From positions 248,001-312,000 of the forward strand of contig NZ_SGXE01000002.1 in the NCBI RefSeq assembly GCF_004216895.1: a DNA stretch of 64,000 nt, in the 5' to 3' direction. The translations under genes and the position numbers were made by a program. Shown piece by piece: positions 17,893 through 26,583 of this stretch. Positions within the stretch are counted from its first letter, which is position 1, and each line of letters opens with the position of its first letter. The stretch is from Aquimarina brevivitae (GTDB lineage Bacteria > Bacteroidota > Bacteroidia > Flavobacteriales > Flavobacteriaceae). The notes under the pieces are model-generated. The model saw only the letters and a list, made by a program, of their open reading frames with translations. It was not told where the DNA came from and searched no databases.

Positions 17893-19665
17893 ATGAATAA
17901 CCTATATTTTGGTAGTGTTTATCTTCTGTTCCTATGTTGGCTACCTAATAGTTATGCTCAAACTCATAGGAGCAAAGAGATTGTAGAAGCCGATTCTTTA
18001 ATAACAAAAAGTTATCAAGAATTAAATGATGCCTTTTATGATAATTTAACCAATGACGATTTATATGACCTGTATGCCAACGCTTTTTTAAAAAAAGCAT
18101 ATCAAGAAAAAGACACTGTTAAAATGGCAAGAGGCTATTTTAATAAGACCTATAGGAGTGAGGATAAATATTTTACTGGTCTTGATAGCTTAATTAAATA
18201 TGCCCAATTTATTGATAAGAAGTTTTGGTTGTGGGCGGCATATTACCGAAAAGGTACCTACTACAGTGATCGAAGAGAATTTAAAAAGGCATTAGCAAAT
18301 GAAATCAAGGCATATCAGATAGCAGTAGACAGTAAATTGGAGCATTATGAGGATATGTCGCTTACAAGTCTGGCAATTTTGAAACAAAAGGTAGGTAATA
18401 ATCAAGAAGCCTTAAAAGACTTTAAAAAAAGTTATCTGTACAATCGACAATTATTATACAATGCTCCAGGAGACACTATCGATAAAAATATGGGTATTGC
18501 TTATCTCAATCGATTGCATTTATTGTCAAATTCTTACCGATTAAACGGAATACTTGACTCAGCAAATCAACTAAATATGGAAGCCCAAAAATATAGAAAA
18601 TATCCCTGGGCTAAACCAAACCTTAATAAAATAAGACTTAATGGAGCAGAAGTGCATTTTGATAAATCCGAATATGCACTGGCTATAGATAGTGCGGCAT
18701 TAGCTGTACCAGAATTTATAGAAAATGAAAATTTTAAAAGTGTCGCGGTATGCTATTATATACTTGGGATGTCTAAAATAAAGCTGGGTCAAAAGAAAGA
18801 GGGTGTACGAGATTTAAGAAAAATGGATAGTATCTACGTGGTATTAGGCAATATCTATCCGGCGGTACGACCAGGATATGAATATCTCAAAAAATACTAT
18901 GCTAGCAGAAGAGAACTCAAAAATCAATTGTATTTTGTTGAACAACTTTTACGTTTTGACAGTATCGCACACACCAATTATGCTTTTGTTTCAAATGAAA
19001 TTACCGAAAAAATTGACAAGCCTAATTTATTACAGGAGCATAAAGAGCTTCAGGAGCAGTTAGCTGATACGTCTAAAAAATCTAAAAAATGGTATGTGAT
19101 AGGAATTGGATTAATTCTAATTCTAATTTTCGAAATACTGAGGAGAAAGCGAATCATACGCAAAAAAAATAGAGAAAAGGATGAGTTACACGACTATTAT
19201 AAAAAACAGTTCGATTTCTTAATTGCAAAGAATGAAATTCATACCATAGAGCATAATAAAAAAGAGGTATTAGATGTAACTGCCAGAATGCCTGTTGATG
19301 AGCTCGATATTTCTAAAGAAATTATAACATCTGTACTCCAGGGACTGCGAAGGTTTGAAGATCAACAAAAGTTTGTAGATGCTGATATCACGGCATCATC
19401 ATTAGCAAAGAAATTAGGAACTAACGCAAATTACCTGGGTAGAATTATTAAATTTCATTATCAAAAGAGTTTTAGAAATTATTTAAATGATTTAAGACTG
19501 GATCTTGCCCTAAATAAATTGCGAAACGATAAATCATTTAAAAACTTTTCAGTTGAAGCTATGGCAAGAGAAGTAGGTTTCAAAACTGCAGAACCTTTTT
19601 CCAAATTATTCAAAAAAAGGACCGGTTTTTACCCTTCGGAGTTTATAAAACAATTCACATCTTAA
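17893..19665 (+). CDS. TPR-repeat membrane regulator with C-terminal AraC-type HTH
   Basis: A 590-residue protein. It has an N-terminal signal (residues 1-22, PNSYAQ), TPR-like helical repeats over about 40-350, and a single transmembrane helix near 396-413 (YVIGIGLILILIFEI) followed by a basic stretch. A cytoplasmic linker leads to an AraC/HTH_18 domain at about 490-588 (SLAKKLGTNANYLGRIIK, then FSVEAMAREVGFKTAEPF and FSKLFKKRTGFYPSEF). This layout, periplasmic TPRs sensing something and a tethered HTH domain, is common in Bacteroidota. It lies 297 bp upstream of the pectate lyase gene on the same strand and may regulate it. That link is inferred from position only. Confidence 0.9.
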   Translation: MNNLYFGSVYLLFLCWLPNSYAQTHRSKEIVEADSLITKSYQELNDAFYDNLTNDDLYDLYANAFLKKAYQEKDTVKMARGYFNKTYRSEDKYFTGLDSLIKYAQFIDKKFWLWAAYYRKGTYYSDRREFKKALANEIKAYQIAVDSKLEHYEDMSLTSLAILKQKVGNNQEALKDFKKSYLYNRQLLYNAPGDTIDKNMGIAYLNRLHLLSNSYRLNGILDSANQLNMEAQKYRKYPWAKPNLNKIRLNGAEVHFDKSEYALAIDSAALAVPEFIENENFKSVAVCYYILGMSKIKLGQKKEGVRDLRKMDSIYVVLGNIYPAVRPGYEYLKKYYASRRELKNQLYFVEQLLRFDSIAHTNYAFVSNEITEKIDKPNLLQEHKELQEQLADTSKKSKKWYVIGIGLILILIFEILRRKRIIRKKNREKDELHDYYKKQFDFLIAKNEIHTIEHNKKEVLDVTARMPVDELDISKEIITSVLQGLRRFEDQQKFVDADITASSLAKKLGTNANYLGRIIKFHYQKSFRNYLNDLRLDLALNKLRNDKSFKNFSVEAMAREVGFKTAEPFSKLFKKRTGFYPSEFIKQFTS

Positions 19666-19920
19666 GTGCTTAAAATTCAAGTTACTGAAGCATTGTGTAA
19701 AGCTCGTCATTTTAAAATTAGGAGTACCGAATCCAAAAAATACTTTTAAGAAATAGAATATCTCCTTTACTTAGCACCGCAATTAAACGTCTTGTTGTCA
19801 AAGTATTAAAAGTCATGAATTTTAAGATTTTGATGTAGACAGCCCTACTGATTGAGTTTCATTTTGGATCAATGCCTAAACGTACTCAATTATATAATTA
19901 TGACTTATCAATACTAAAAA

Positions 19921-19932
19921 AACACCGGTGTT
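19921..19932. promoter_or_regulatory. Perfect palindrome AACACCGGTGTT upstream of the pectate lyase
   Basis: A 12-bp perfect palindrome centred on CCGG lies 30 bp upstream of the ATG at 19963, in otherwise AT-rich DNA. The size, symmetry and position suggest a repressor or activator operator for the lyase gene. The remaining interval 19666-19920 shows only a 7-bp inverted repeat ATTGAGT/ACTCAAT and no gene. Confidence 0.45.
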
Positions 19933-19962
19933 GATGCTAAAACTTACTTTAAACATATTCAC

Positions 19963-22900
19963 ATGAAATTTAATTTTTTAACCACTTTACTGGTATTTCT
20001 TTTTGCCACACTATCGATTGGTGCAAAAACCTACTATGTTTCGCCGAATGGCAACGATAACAATTCAGGTAATTTATCGGATCCTTTACAAACTTTACAC
20101 AGAGCGATAGACTTGGTCTCTTCTGGCGATATAATCTATCTAAGAGGAGGAAATCACAATTACAGCAATTCAGTCATAATCACTAAAAATGGAAACTCTT
20201 CAAATCCTATAAAAGTTTTTGCCTACAATGGCGAAAATGCGGTTTTAAACTTTGCGATGAGTGAAAACTCATCAAATAGAGGGGTTGTACTTGAGGGAGA
20301 TTACTGGCATTGGAAGGGCATCACTATTCAAGGAGCCGGAGATAACGGAATGTTACTCTCCGGAAATAATAATATTATTGAAGACTGTATTTTTAGAAAT
20401 AATAGGGATACTGGGCTTCAGTTAAGCAGATATAGCTCCAGCGCTAATACTATTGGTGATTGGCCTTCCAATAATTTGATTTTAAGATGTGAATCTTATG
20501 ACAATAAAGACAGCGATAATGAAGATGCAGATGGATTTGCAGCAAAACTGACTTGTGGAACCGGAAATGTATTTAAAGACTGTATTGCACATCATAATAT
20601 TGATGACGGATGGGATTTGTATACCAAAAGTGAAACCGGTCCAATAGGCATTATTACACTAGAAGGTTGTATTGCCCATAATAACGGTAAGTTAACGGAC
20701 GGTATCACCTCTGGGGCAGGGGATAAAAATGGATATAAATTAGGCTCTTCCGCTCATAAAATTAATCATATCGTTCGTCGTTGTATCGCTTTCAATAATG
20801 GAAAACACGGCTTTACGGATAATGGTAATATAGGGAATATTGAATTTAGCAATAACACTTCATTTAACAATGAAGGTTATAATTTTCATACCCGAGATGG
20901 AGGAGGCCATACTTTTGTAAACAACATTTCTTTTGGTACTACTCAGAAAGATAGACTAAGAGGAAATTATACGGCACCTAATTCTTTCGTAGGAGAAGAG
21001 GGTGGTTTTGCAATAGATAATTCAGATTTTGAAACTTTGGCTCAAGGACCAAACTCTGACCCTACTGTTAATGGATTTTTAATGTTAAAAGAAGGTAGTA
21101 ATTTAATCGATGCCGGTACAAATGTTACAGGTATCAGTTATAATGGATCAAGCCCTGATCTAGGTGCTATTGAATTTGGAGCAGTTGAACCGCCCAAAGA
21201 TCCAGAAATAATCCTTTCTAGTACTGCAGGAGATGGAGTGGTGGATTTAAGTTGGACGGTAGAAAATTTAGACGTTTCAGCATTAGAAGTATATAGAGAT
21301 ACAGATCCAGATCCTAAGGGAAGAAGCCGAATAGCATTTCCTGCAAGTGACTCTAGAAATTTTAGAGACACTAATGTCAGCAATGGAACTACGTATTATT
21401 ATTGGGTAAAAGCTAATGCTTCTGTAAACTCAAATCGAGTTTCAGGCACTCCGGGAAATCCAGCAATTTATTTAACTACTGAAGCTGGAGATGGTAGTGT
21501 AGCATTGAATTGGGGGTTACAAGATCTGAGCGCTACTGCATTAGAAGTGTATAGAGATACAGATGCAGACCCTAAGGGTAGAGTACGTATAGCTATGGTA
21601 TCCGCAGATAGCCGCACATATACGGATACTAACTTAGATAATGGAACGACCTATTATTACTGGATAAAAGCTAATGCTTCATTAAATTCTAATGTTGCTT
21701 CAGCCCAACCCGTAGGTAGCTCTAAAATTAATTTATCTGCTAATGCAGGGGGTGATAACATTACTTTGTCCTGGTCTATAGAAAACTTGGCAGTATCTTC
21801 CTTAGAAATCTATAGAGATACGGATTCCAATCCTCAAGGAAGATCAAGAATTGCCATGGTATCACCAGATAGTAGAAATTTTACGGATAATGAAATCATC
21901 AGAGGGACAACTTATTATTACTGGATCAAGGCGAATGCCTCACTAAATTCTAATATTGCTTCAGCGGCAACAGAAAGCGGTTCAGCAGTACGTTTATCCA
22001 CCAGTGTTGAAAACAATAGCGTTACGCTCTTCTGGGATATAGAAGACTTATCGGTGTCATCGCTTGAGATATATAGAGATACAGATCCTGACCCTAAGGG
22101 AAGATCTAGAATCGCGTATTCTCCCACAGATTCCAGAGCGTATACAGATAGTAATGTAATACCGGGAACCACATATTACTATTGGATCAAAGCAAATGCT
22201 TTTTTAAATTCGAATACTGCTTCAGCAACTCCTACTAACGAAGACAATACGGTAAATTATGATTTAATTGGATATGCGACATTAAATGGCGGAACTACAG
22301 GAGGAGAAGGAGGTATTAGTATCACTTGTAGTACGGGTGATTGTATTTTAGAAGCGATACAGCAGAAAAAAGATGGAGATATTACTGAGCCTCTTATTAT
22401 TTATGTTAATGGAACGGTAACACCTTCAAATACATCCGCTTCAAAAATTGATGTTAAAGAAGTCCAGGATATTTCCATTATTGGGGTAGAAACCGATGGG
22501 TTATTTGATGGTATCGGGATCAAGATATATAAAGCTAGTAATATCATTATTCAAAATGTAACCGTAAGAAATGTAACTATCGGAGATAAAGATGCAATTG
22601 GTATCGAAGGTCCGGCAGATCACATATGGATAGATCATTGTGAACTTTATGCAGAGTATCAAAATGTGGATAAAGATTATTATGATGGATTGTTAGACTG
22701 CAAAAGAGATGTGGAGTTTATTACCTATTCTTTTAATTATTTACATGATAGTTGGAAAATGATGCTGGTAGGTAGTTCTAGTAGCGATACTTATGATAGA
22801 AAATTGACGATGCATCATAACTATTTTGATAATGTCAATTCCAGAACTCCATTATATCGAGGTGGATCCGGTCACGTATTTAATAATTATTATAGCGGTA

Positions 22901-23466
22901 TAGGATCTACAGGGATAAATACCAGAGCGGGAGCTTGTCTAAAGGTTGAGAATAATTATTTTAAAGACGCAATAAACCCGATAGTTTGGGCTTATGGAGA
23001 TGTCGCAGGTAGTGTTGATCAAAGTAACAATACTTTTGAGAATGTTAGTTGGGATTTTTCTAGTGATAGTGTCAATGAACCAGGTTCTTGTCAATTATCA
23101 ATTCCGTACCCGTATAGTACCTCATTGCATGCTACTGAGGATGTACCTTCCATTGTAATAGCTCACGCTGGAGTAGGTAAAATAGGAAATACTTTAAGTA
23201 ATTTTTCTCAATTCGGCACTTCAGCTAAAGGGGAGTTAATGGCATATCCTAATCCTGTGGGTGCAGCGAATGTGCTTACCATTAACATACCTAACTATAG
23301 AGGAAACGAGCAGATAAGAATTGTGAATTTGCTTGGAAAAGAAGTGCTTAAGAGACCTGCCAAAAGTAATACAGAATATATCGATGTTGCTGATTTTCCA
23401 AGTGGACAATATATTATTCAAGTTAAAACGACTACCTCAACTCAACTGAAAATGTTTGTTAAGTAA
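19963..23466 (+). CDS. Secreted two-domain pectate lyase (PL9 + PL1) with T9SS sorting domain
   Basis: An 1167-residue exported enzyme. After the signal peptide (1-20) comes a PL9-type right-handed beta-helix (about 22-405, starting TYYVSPNGNDNNSG). It keeps the calcium aspartates (D188/D190, D214, D215, D218 in DDGWD) and the catalytic-base lysine candidate K259 in NGYKLG, as known for Pel9A. Four ~86-residue fibronectin-III-like linkers follow (about 413-760, each with LEVYRDTD or LEIYRDTD and TTYYYW). Next is a PL1 beta-helix (about 765-1080) with WIDH (D891), DGLLDCKRD (D908, D912, D916) and the RTPLYR motif (R961, R966) containing the catalytic arginine. A T9SS tail (~1090-1167, YPNPVG) ends it. 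Both heads should cleave polygalacturonate by beta-elimination in the medium or at the cell surface. No SusC/SusD pair is nearby. Confidence 0.92.
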   Translation: MKFNFLTTLLVFLFATLSIGAKTYYVSPNGNDNNSGNLSDPLQTLHRAIDLVSSGDIIYLRGGNHNYSNSVIITKNGNSSNPIKVFAYNGENAVLNFAMSENSSNRGVVLEGDYWHWKGITIQGAGDNGMLLSGNNNIIEDCIFRNNRDTGLQLSRYSSSANTIGDWPSNNLILRCESYDNKDSDNEDADGFAAKLTCGTGNVFKDCIAHHNIDDGWDLYTKSETGPIGIITLEGCIAHNNGKLTDGITSGAGDKNGYKLGSSAHKINHIVRRCIAFNNGKHGFTDNGNIGNIEFSNNTSFNNEGYNFHTRDGGGHTFVNNISFGTTQKDRLRGNYTAPNSFVGEEGGFAIDNSDFETLAQGPNSDPTVNGFLMLKEGSNLIDAGTNVTGISYNGSSPDLGAIEFGAVEPPKDPEIILSSTAGDGVVDLSWTVENLDVSALEVYRDTDPDPKGRSRIAFPASDSRNFRDTNVSNGTTYYYWVKANASVNSNRVSGTPGNPAIYLTTEAGDGSVALNWGLQDLSATALEVYRDTDADPKGRVRIAMVSADSRTYTDTNLDNGTTYYYWIKANASLNSNVASAQPVGSSKINLSANAGGDNITLSWSIENLAVSSLEIYRDTDSNPQGRSRIAMVSPDSRNFTDNEIIRGTTYYYWIKANASLNSNIASAATESGSAVRLSTSVENNSVTLFWDIEDLSVSSLEIYRDTDPDPKGRSRIAYSPTDSRAYTDSNVIPGTTYYYWIKANAFLNSNTASATPTNEDNTVNYDLIGYATLNGGTTGGEGGISITCSTGDCILEAIQQKKDGDITEPLIIYVNGTVTPSNTSASKIDVKEVQDISIIGVETDGLFDGIGIKIYKASNIIIQNVTVRNVTIGDKDAIGIEGPADHIWIDHCELYAEYQNVDKDYYDGLLDCKRDVEFITYSFNYLHDSWKMMLVGSSSSDTYDRKLTMHHNYFDNVNSRTPLYRGGSGHVFNNYYSGIGSTGINTRAGACLKVENNYFKDAINPIVWAYGDVAGSVDQSNNTFENVSWDFSSDSVNEPGSCQLSIPYPYSTSLHATEDVPSIVIAHAGVGKIGNTLSNFSQFGTSAKGELMAYPNPVGAANVLTINIPNYRGNEQIRIVNLLGKEVLKRPAKSNTEYIDVADFPSGQYIIQVKTTTSTQLKMFVK

Positions 23467-23814
23467 GTTTTCTATGTTAGCCATTGCCCAAATCTGTAGC
23501 TTTCATTGGTGTTAACCTACAAGGGGAGATCAATTCTATATTATAAAGTGTTTATGTTATGGCAATATTTCATTTATAATTAGAATGTGCCAGAGATTAG
23601 TAAGGGATGCCCTTAACGTAGTTGTATTATGTAACTAAATAGAGGGTATCTCATCTCTGTCATTAACAGTATTACTATTAAGAATAGAAAAAAACATTTA
23701 AGAAAAACTTAATTAATGTTGTGCTTCTCAAGCAGTTTGTGTTGCAGAGTACACTGAATTATTTGTGAATTGTCCAGACTAGTAGCGTTTATTAGTTAGG
23801 CAAAGAGGGGAGAT
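23467..23814. other. Gene-free interval of about 350 bp
   Basis: No ORF of credible codon use, tRNA or clear promoter box was seen between the convergent lyase gene and the envelope operon. The only structure is the bidirectional terminator at its right end (23815-23850). Confidence 0.5.
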
Positions 23815-23850
23815 AAAAAGCTTCGGGACATATCGTTCTGGAGCTTTTTT
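23815..23850. terminator. Bidirectional terminator at the end of the envelope operon
   Basis: AAAAAGCT (23815-23822) pairs with AGCTTTTT (23842-23849), and the stem continues imperfectly through TC-GGGAC/GTTCTGGA. A runs and T runs on both sides allow termination in either direction. It lies 15 bp past the stop of the 701-residue gene. Confidence 0.7.
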
Positions 23851-23864
23851 GATTAAAAAAAATT

Positions 23865-25970
23865 TTAATTATTACCAAAAACCATGTCTTTCACATCTTT
23901 TAAGTTATCCCTAATATTGACATCGCTGAGGTTATTTTTTACCTTTTTACTGGAGGTACTAAACCAATTGAATTCTTGGCTTTTAGTGATAAAATGATTT
24001 AAAATGTATTGTAAAACAAGTTTCTGATCTTCATTTGAAAAGCAGGGATCGTTTTGGATTACCCAGGAGTCGTCGTCATTACTTCTAGTTAGGGTAACCG
24101 AATCACAGTCAATTTGATTAATGCTGGAATTAAAAGCATTCAAATTATTAATTAATTTGCGAATGGAATCACCAGAAAATTCAGCATTTCTGATTTCCTT
24201 TCTTTTAAAATATCCTTTTTGAGTAGCTAATTTTTCTTTCCAATTTTTGGGAACGTTTATACTATATTTTAGCTTTTGTATAGCATCTTTAGACAAGGTG
24301 TCCTCTACTATGCGATATTTGATTTTATTTTCATAAACACCAATTTGGTAATATTTTTTTGTAGCCGTAGTGTCAATACTAAAATCTGTATCAACCAAGG
24401 TGTCATTAACGGATTGACCAACAATATCCGTTTTGTCATATATCCTATCGATCATCGTATTGTAATTCGTAATGAATGCAAGTGTACTATCCGTATACCA
24501 AGTAGCGTGCATTAACGCTAAAGAGTCATTCATGTTATCCATAAGGATATTTTCTATAGACCATTTCGCTTCAGTGAGTTGTGCTATCTCTGATGCAGTC
24601 ACTATGTTATCAGCAATAACCGCAGTGGTCAAATAAGACAACCTGTTGTAAGTTGTTGGTCTTTTTTGATAGTAACATTTTTTGAGCTCCCTAATAATGT
24701 TTTGTAAACGTGCTTGTTTTAGCTCTTTGTTTTTTTGATTGGTCAACCATTGCTCGGTAGCGGTATCTATGGCCAAAATATGTTCAATTTCTCCCGGAAT
24801 TATAGAATCCAATAGTTTAGCTTCTTCAAAGCTTACAAACTTGTCATCAAAAATTTGATTTGTAATTCGTGAAATGGTGTCGTGATGAAAGTGTACTTCT
24901 TTAATTTCATTACCGGTTAATAAGGCCATAAAATTTTTAATGGTTTCTTTGCTTTGTCGCTCTGCTTGCTCAATGATTCCGGCTTTCAATGCCATTTTTT
25001 CAAGTTTATCGATACAATACTGTTTGACTACTTTGGCGTGTTCAAAGTTGGCATTTCTAGCTTCGAGGATTTGAAATCCTGGTATTTGCTTTTCAGGGAT
25101 AAACCAGGGATTAATGTCTTTGGCTAAAATTTTGGGGTATACGCCATAGATATGTATAATTTGATGTTTCTCATCATACACAAAGTTTTGATCATTTAAT
25201 TCACCAAAATCAATACCTGCTTTTACCCAACCTCTACCAATTATCGCAAGATCGGTCTTTAGTTCTTTTTTAATGTCCTTGTCTTTCTTTTTGATATTAT
25301 AATGAAATTCAGAGAATACTTTACCTTCTTTAATTGGTAAATCGCTCAACATGTATTCATTAAATGCCGCTTCATTTAATTCCTGACTTTTCGCTTTTAC
25401 TTCTTGAAAAAGTGACCAAAGCAAATTTCTATATCTATTTTTATCAGTAGACGTAGGCACTCTTTTGTCAAAATAAAATCCTAGTATTTCGGGACTCATG
25501 GGTTTGTGATAAAACAAAGAATCGGTCTGGGGTATGTCTTTGAGTTTTTCTTTGAAGTCTTTTTTGGGTTTACTTACCCAAGGCAGCCAATTGAATGAAA
25601 AGAAGCCTTTTTTCTTCTCCTCTTGAGGCTCTCCGAGGATATCTTTTTCCTTTAAACCTTCCAGATGAACATCTAATACATATTGTTTCATATCTCGAAA
25701 GATATCATTGGCCTGATCGCTAATATCTTCTTCTTCGATTAATTTTAATACGGTTTGGTCGTAGGTTGCTATAGCTTCACCATAGTACTCTGCTGTAATA
25801 AGCTGTCCGATTTCTTTTATGGCAGTAACATTATTAGCTGTATTTTGAAGTTTGAGTCCTCCACCAAAAAGATTCCAGGGGTTGATTAGCACTATAATAA
25901 AGATGATAGCAGCGATAATTAAAATATCGATGAGTAGCTTGCCGTATTTTATAAAAAAGCTCCAAAACAT
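23865..25970 (-). CDS. Large membrane-anchored protein with a DUF4230-like segment, unknown function
   Basis: A 701-residue protein, last gene of a four-gene operon. One N-terminal transmembrane helix (about residues 12-34, LLIDILIIAAIIFIIVLINP) anchors a large Lys/Asp-rich domain. Residues ~230-345 contain GWVKAGIDFGELND, then YDEKHQIIHIYGVYPKIL and a helix ending AGIIEQAERQSKETIKNF. This resembles the DUF4230 pattern also present in the neighbouring 203-residue protein (KTGIDLNDIKPEDIKIDGSK), so the two are probably distant paralogues. The remaining ~350 residues match no family I know. It starts 1 bp after the stop of the upstream gene. A structural envelope role is inferred only from context. 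Confidence 0.8.
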   Translation of the reverse strand: MFWSFFIKYGKLLIDILIIAAIIFIIVLINPWNLFGGGLKLQNTANNVTAIKEIGQLITAEYYGEAIATYDQTVLKLIEEEDISDQANDIFRDMKQYVLDVHLEGLKEKDILGEPQEEKKKGFFSFNWLPWVSKPKKDFKEKLKDIPQTDSLFYHKPMSPEILGFYFDKRVPTSTDKNRYRNLLWSLFQEVKAKSQELNEAAFNEYMLSDLPIKEGKVFSEFHYNIKKKDKDIKKELKTDLAIIGRGWVKAGIDFGELNDQNFVYDEKHQIIHIYGVYPKILAKDINPWFIPEKQIPGFQILEARNANFEHAKVVKQYCIDKLEKMALKAGIIEQAERQSKETIKNFMALLTGNEIKEVHFHHDTISRITNQIFDDKFVSFEEAKLLDSIIPGEIEHILAIDTATEQWLTNQKNKELKQARLQNIIRELKKCYYQKRPTTYNRLSYLTTAVIADNIVTASEIAQLTEAKWSIENILMDNMNDSLALMHATWYTDSTLAFITNYNTMIDRIYDKTDIVGQSVNDTLVDTDFSIDTTATKKYYQIGVYENKIKYRIVEDTLSKDAIQKLKYSINVPKNWKEKLATQKGYFKRKEIRNAEFSGDSIRKLINNLNAFNSSINQIDCDSVTLTRSNDDDSWVIQNDPCFSNEDQKLVLQYILNHFITKSQEFNWFSTSSKKVKNNLSDVNIRDNLKDVKDMVFGNN

Positions 25971-25971
25971 A

Positions 25972-26583
25972 TCATTCGCTTTTAGCTGTGCCTAAATCTA
26001 CTTTGTCAATGGCTAATTCATTACTCGTAAAACTGATATATATTTCTTGGTACCCCAAGGATTTTAATAAGCCTCTAAGTAAAGTTCTGGTATGTTGCTG
26101 GGTGGTTTCTACCAGCCCCATATATTCCAGGTTATTTCGGATATCCAGCTCAGCTCTTCTAAAAAACTCCTCTTGATCTTCTAAAGAAATAACATTTAAG
26201 AATTTATTATCGGTGATTTCTTCATCCAACCGAAACTCTCTTGGAGGGTACGAAAAGTTGAGTACTGTTACTTGCGGTAATTGTAATTCAATTTTAGAAC
26301 CATCTATTTTAATGTCTTCAGGTTTAATGTCATTGAGATCGATTCCGGTTTTGATGATGGCTTTGGAATAGGCTAAAAATCGTGCTTCATTGAGTTTAAC
26401 TACCCAGAATAATTTTTTTGTTTTGGTGCCGTGTACAATTTTATCTATAGTAAATTCTGTTGTGGCGAGTTTAGAAGCTGCTTGTATTTTTCCTACAACC
26501 AGTGGACGTTGATCTTTTTCGCAAGCGCAAAACAAGCAATAAATCATCAACAACAGTATTATGTTTACTAACCTAATCCTCAT
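25972..26583 (-). CDS. DUF4230-like lipoprotein
   Basis: A 203-residue protein with a lipoprotein signal (residues 1-21, LLLMIYCLFCAC, then EKDQ). Its body fits DUF4230: a beta-rich first half with AYSKAIIKTGIDLNDIK, the PPREFRLDEE segment, then helices (EEFFRRAELDIRNNLEYMG, TRTLLRGLLKSLG) and a terminal beta strand YQEIYISF. The function of DUF4230 is unknown. Its start overlaps the end of the amidase gene by 11 nt, and it is followed at once by the 701-residue gene, so the four genes are co-translated. Confidence 0.8.
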   Translation of the reverse strand: MRIRLVNIILLLMIYCLFCACEKDQRPLVVGKIQAASKLATTEFTIDKIVHGTKTKKLFWVVKLNEARFLAYSKAIIKTGIDLNDIKPEDIKIDGSKIELQLPQVTVLNFSYPPREFRLDEEITDNKFLNVISLEDQEEFFRRAELDIRNNLEYMGLVETTQQHTRTLLRGLLKSLGYQEIYISFTSNELAIDKVDLGTAKSE

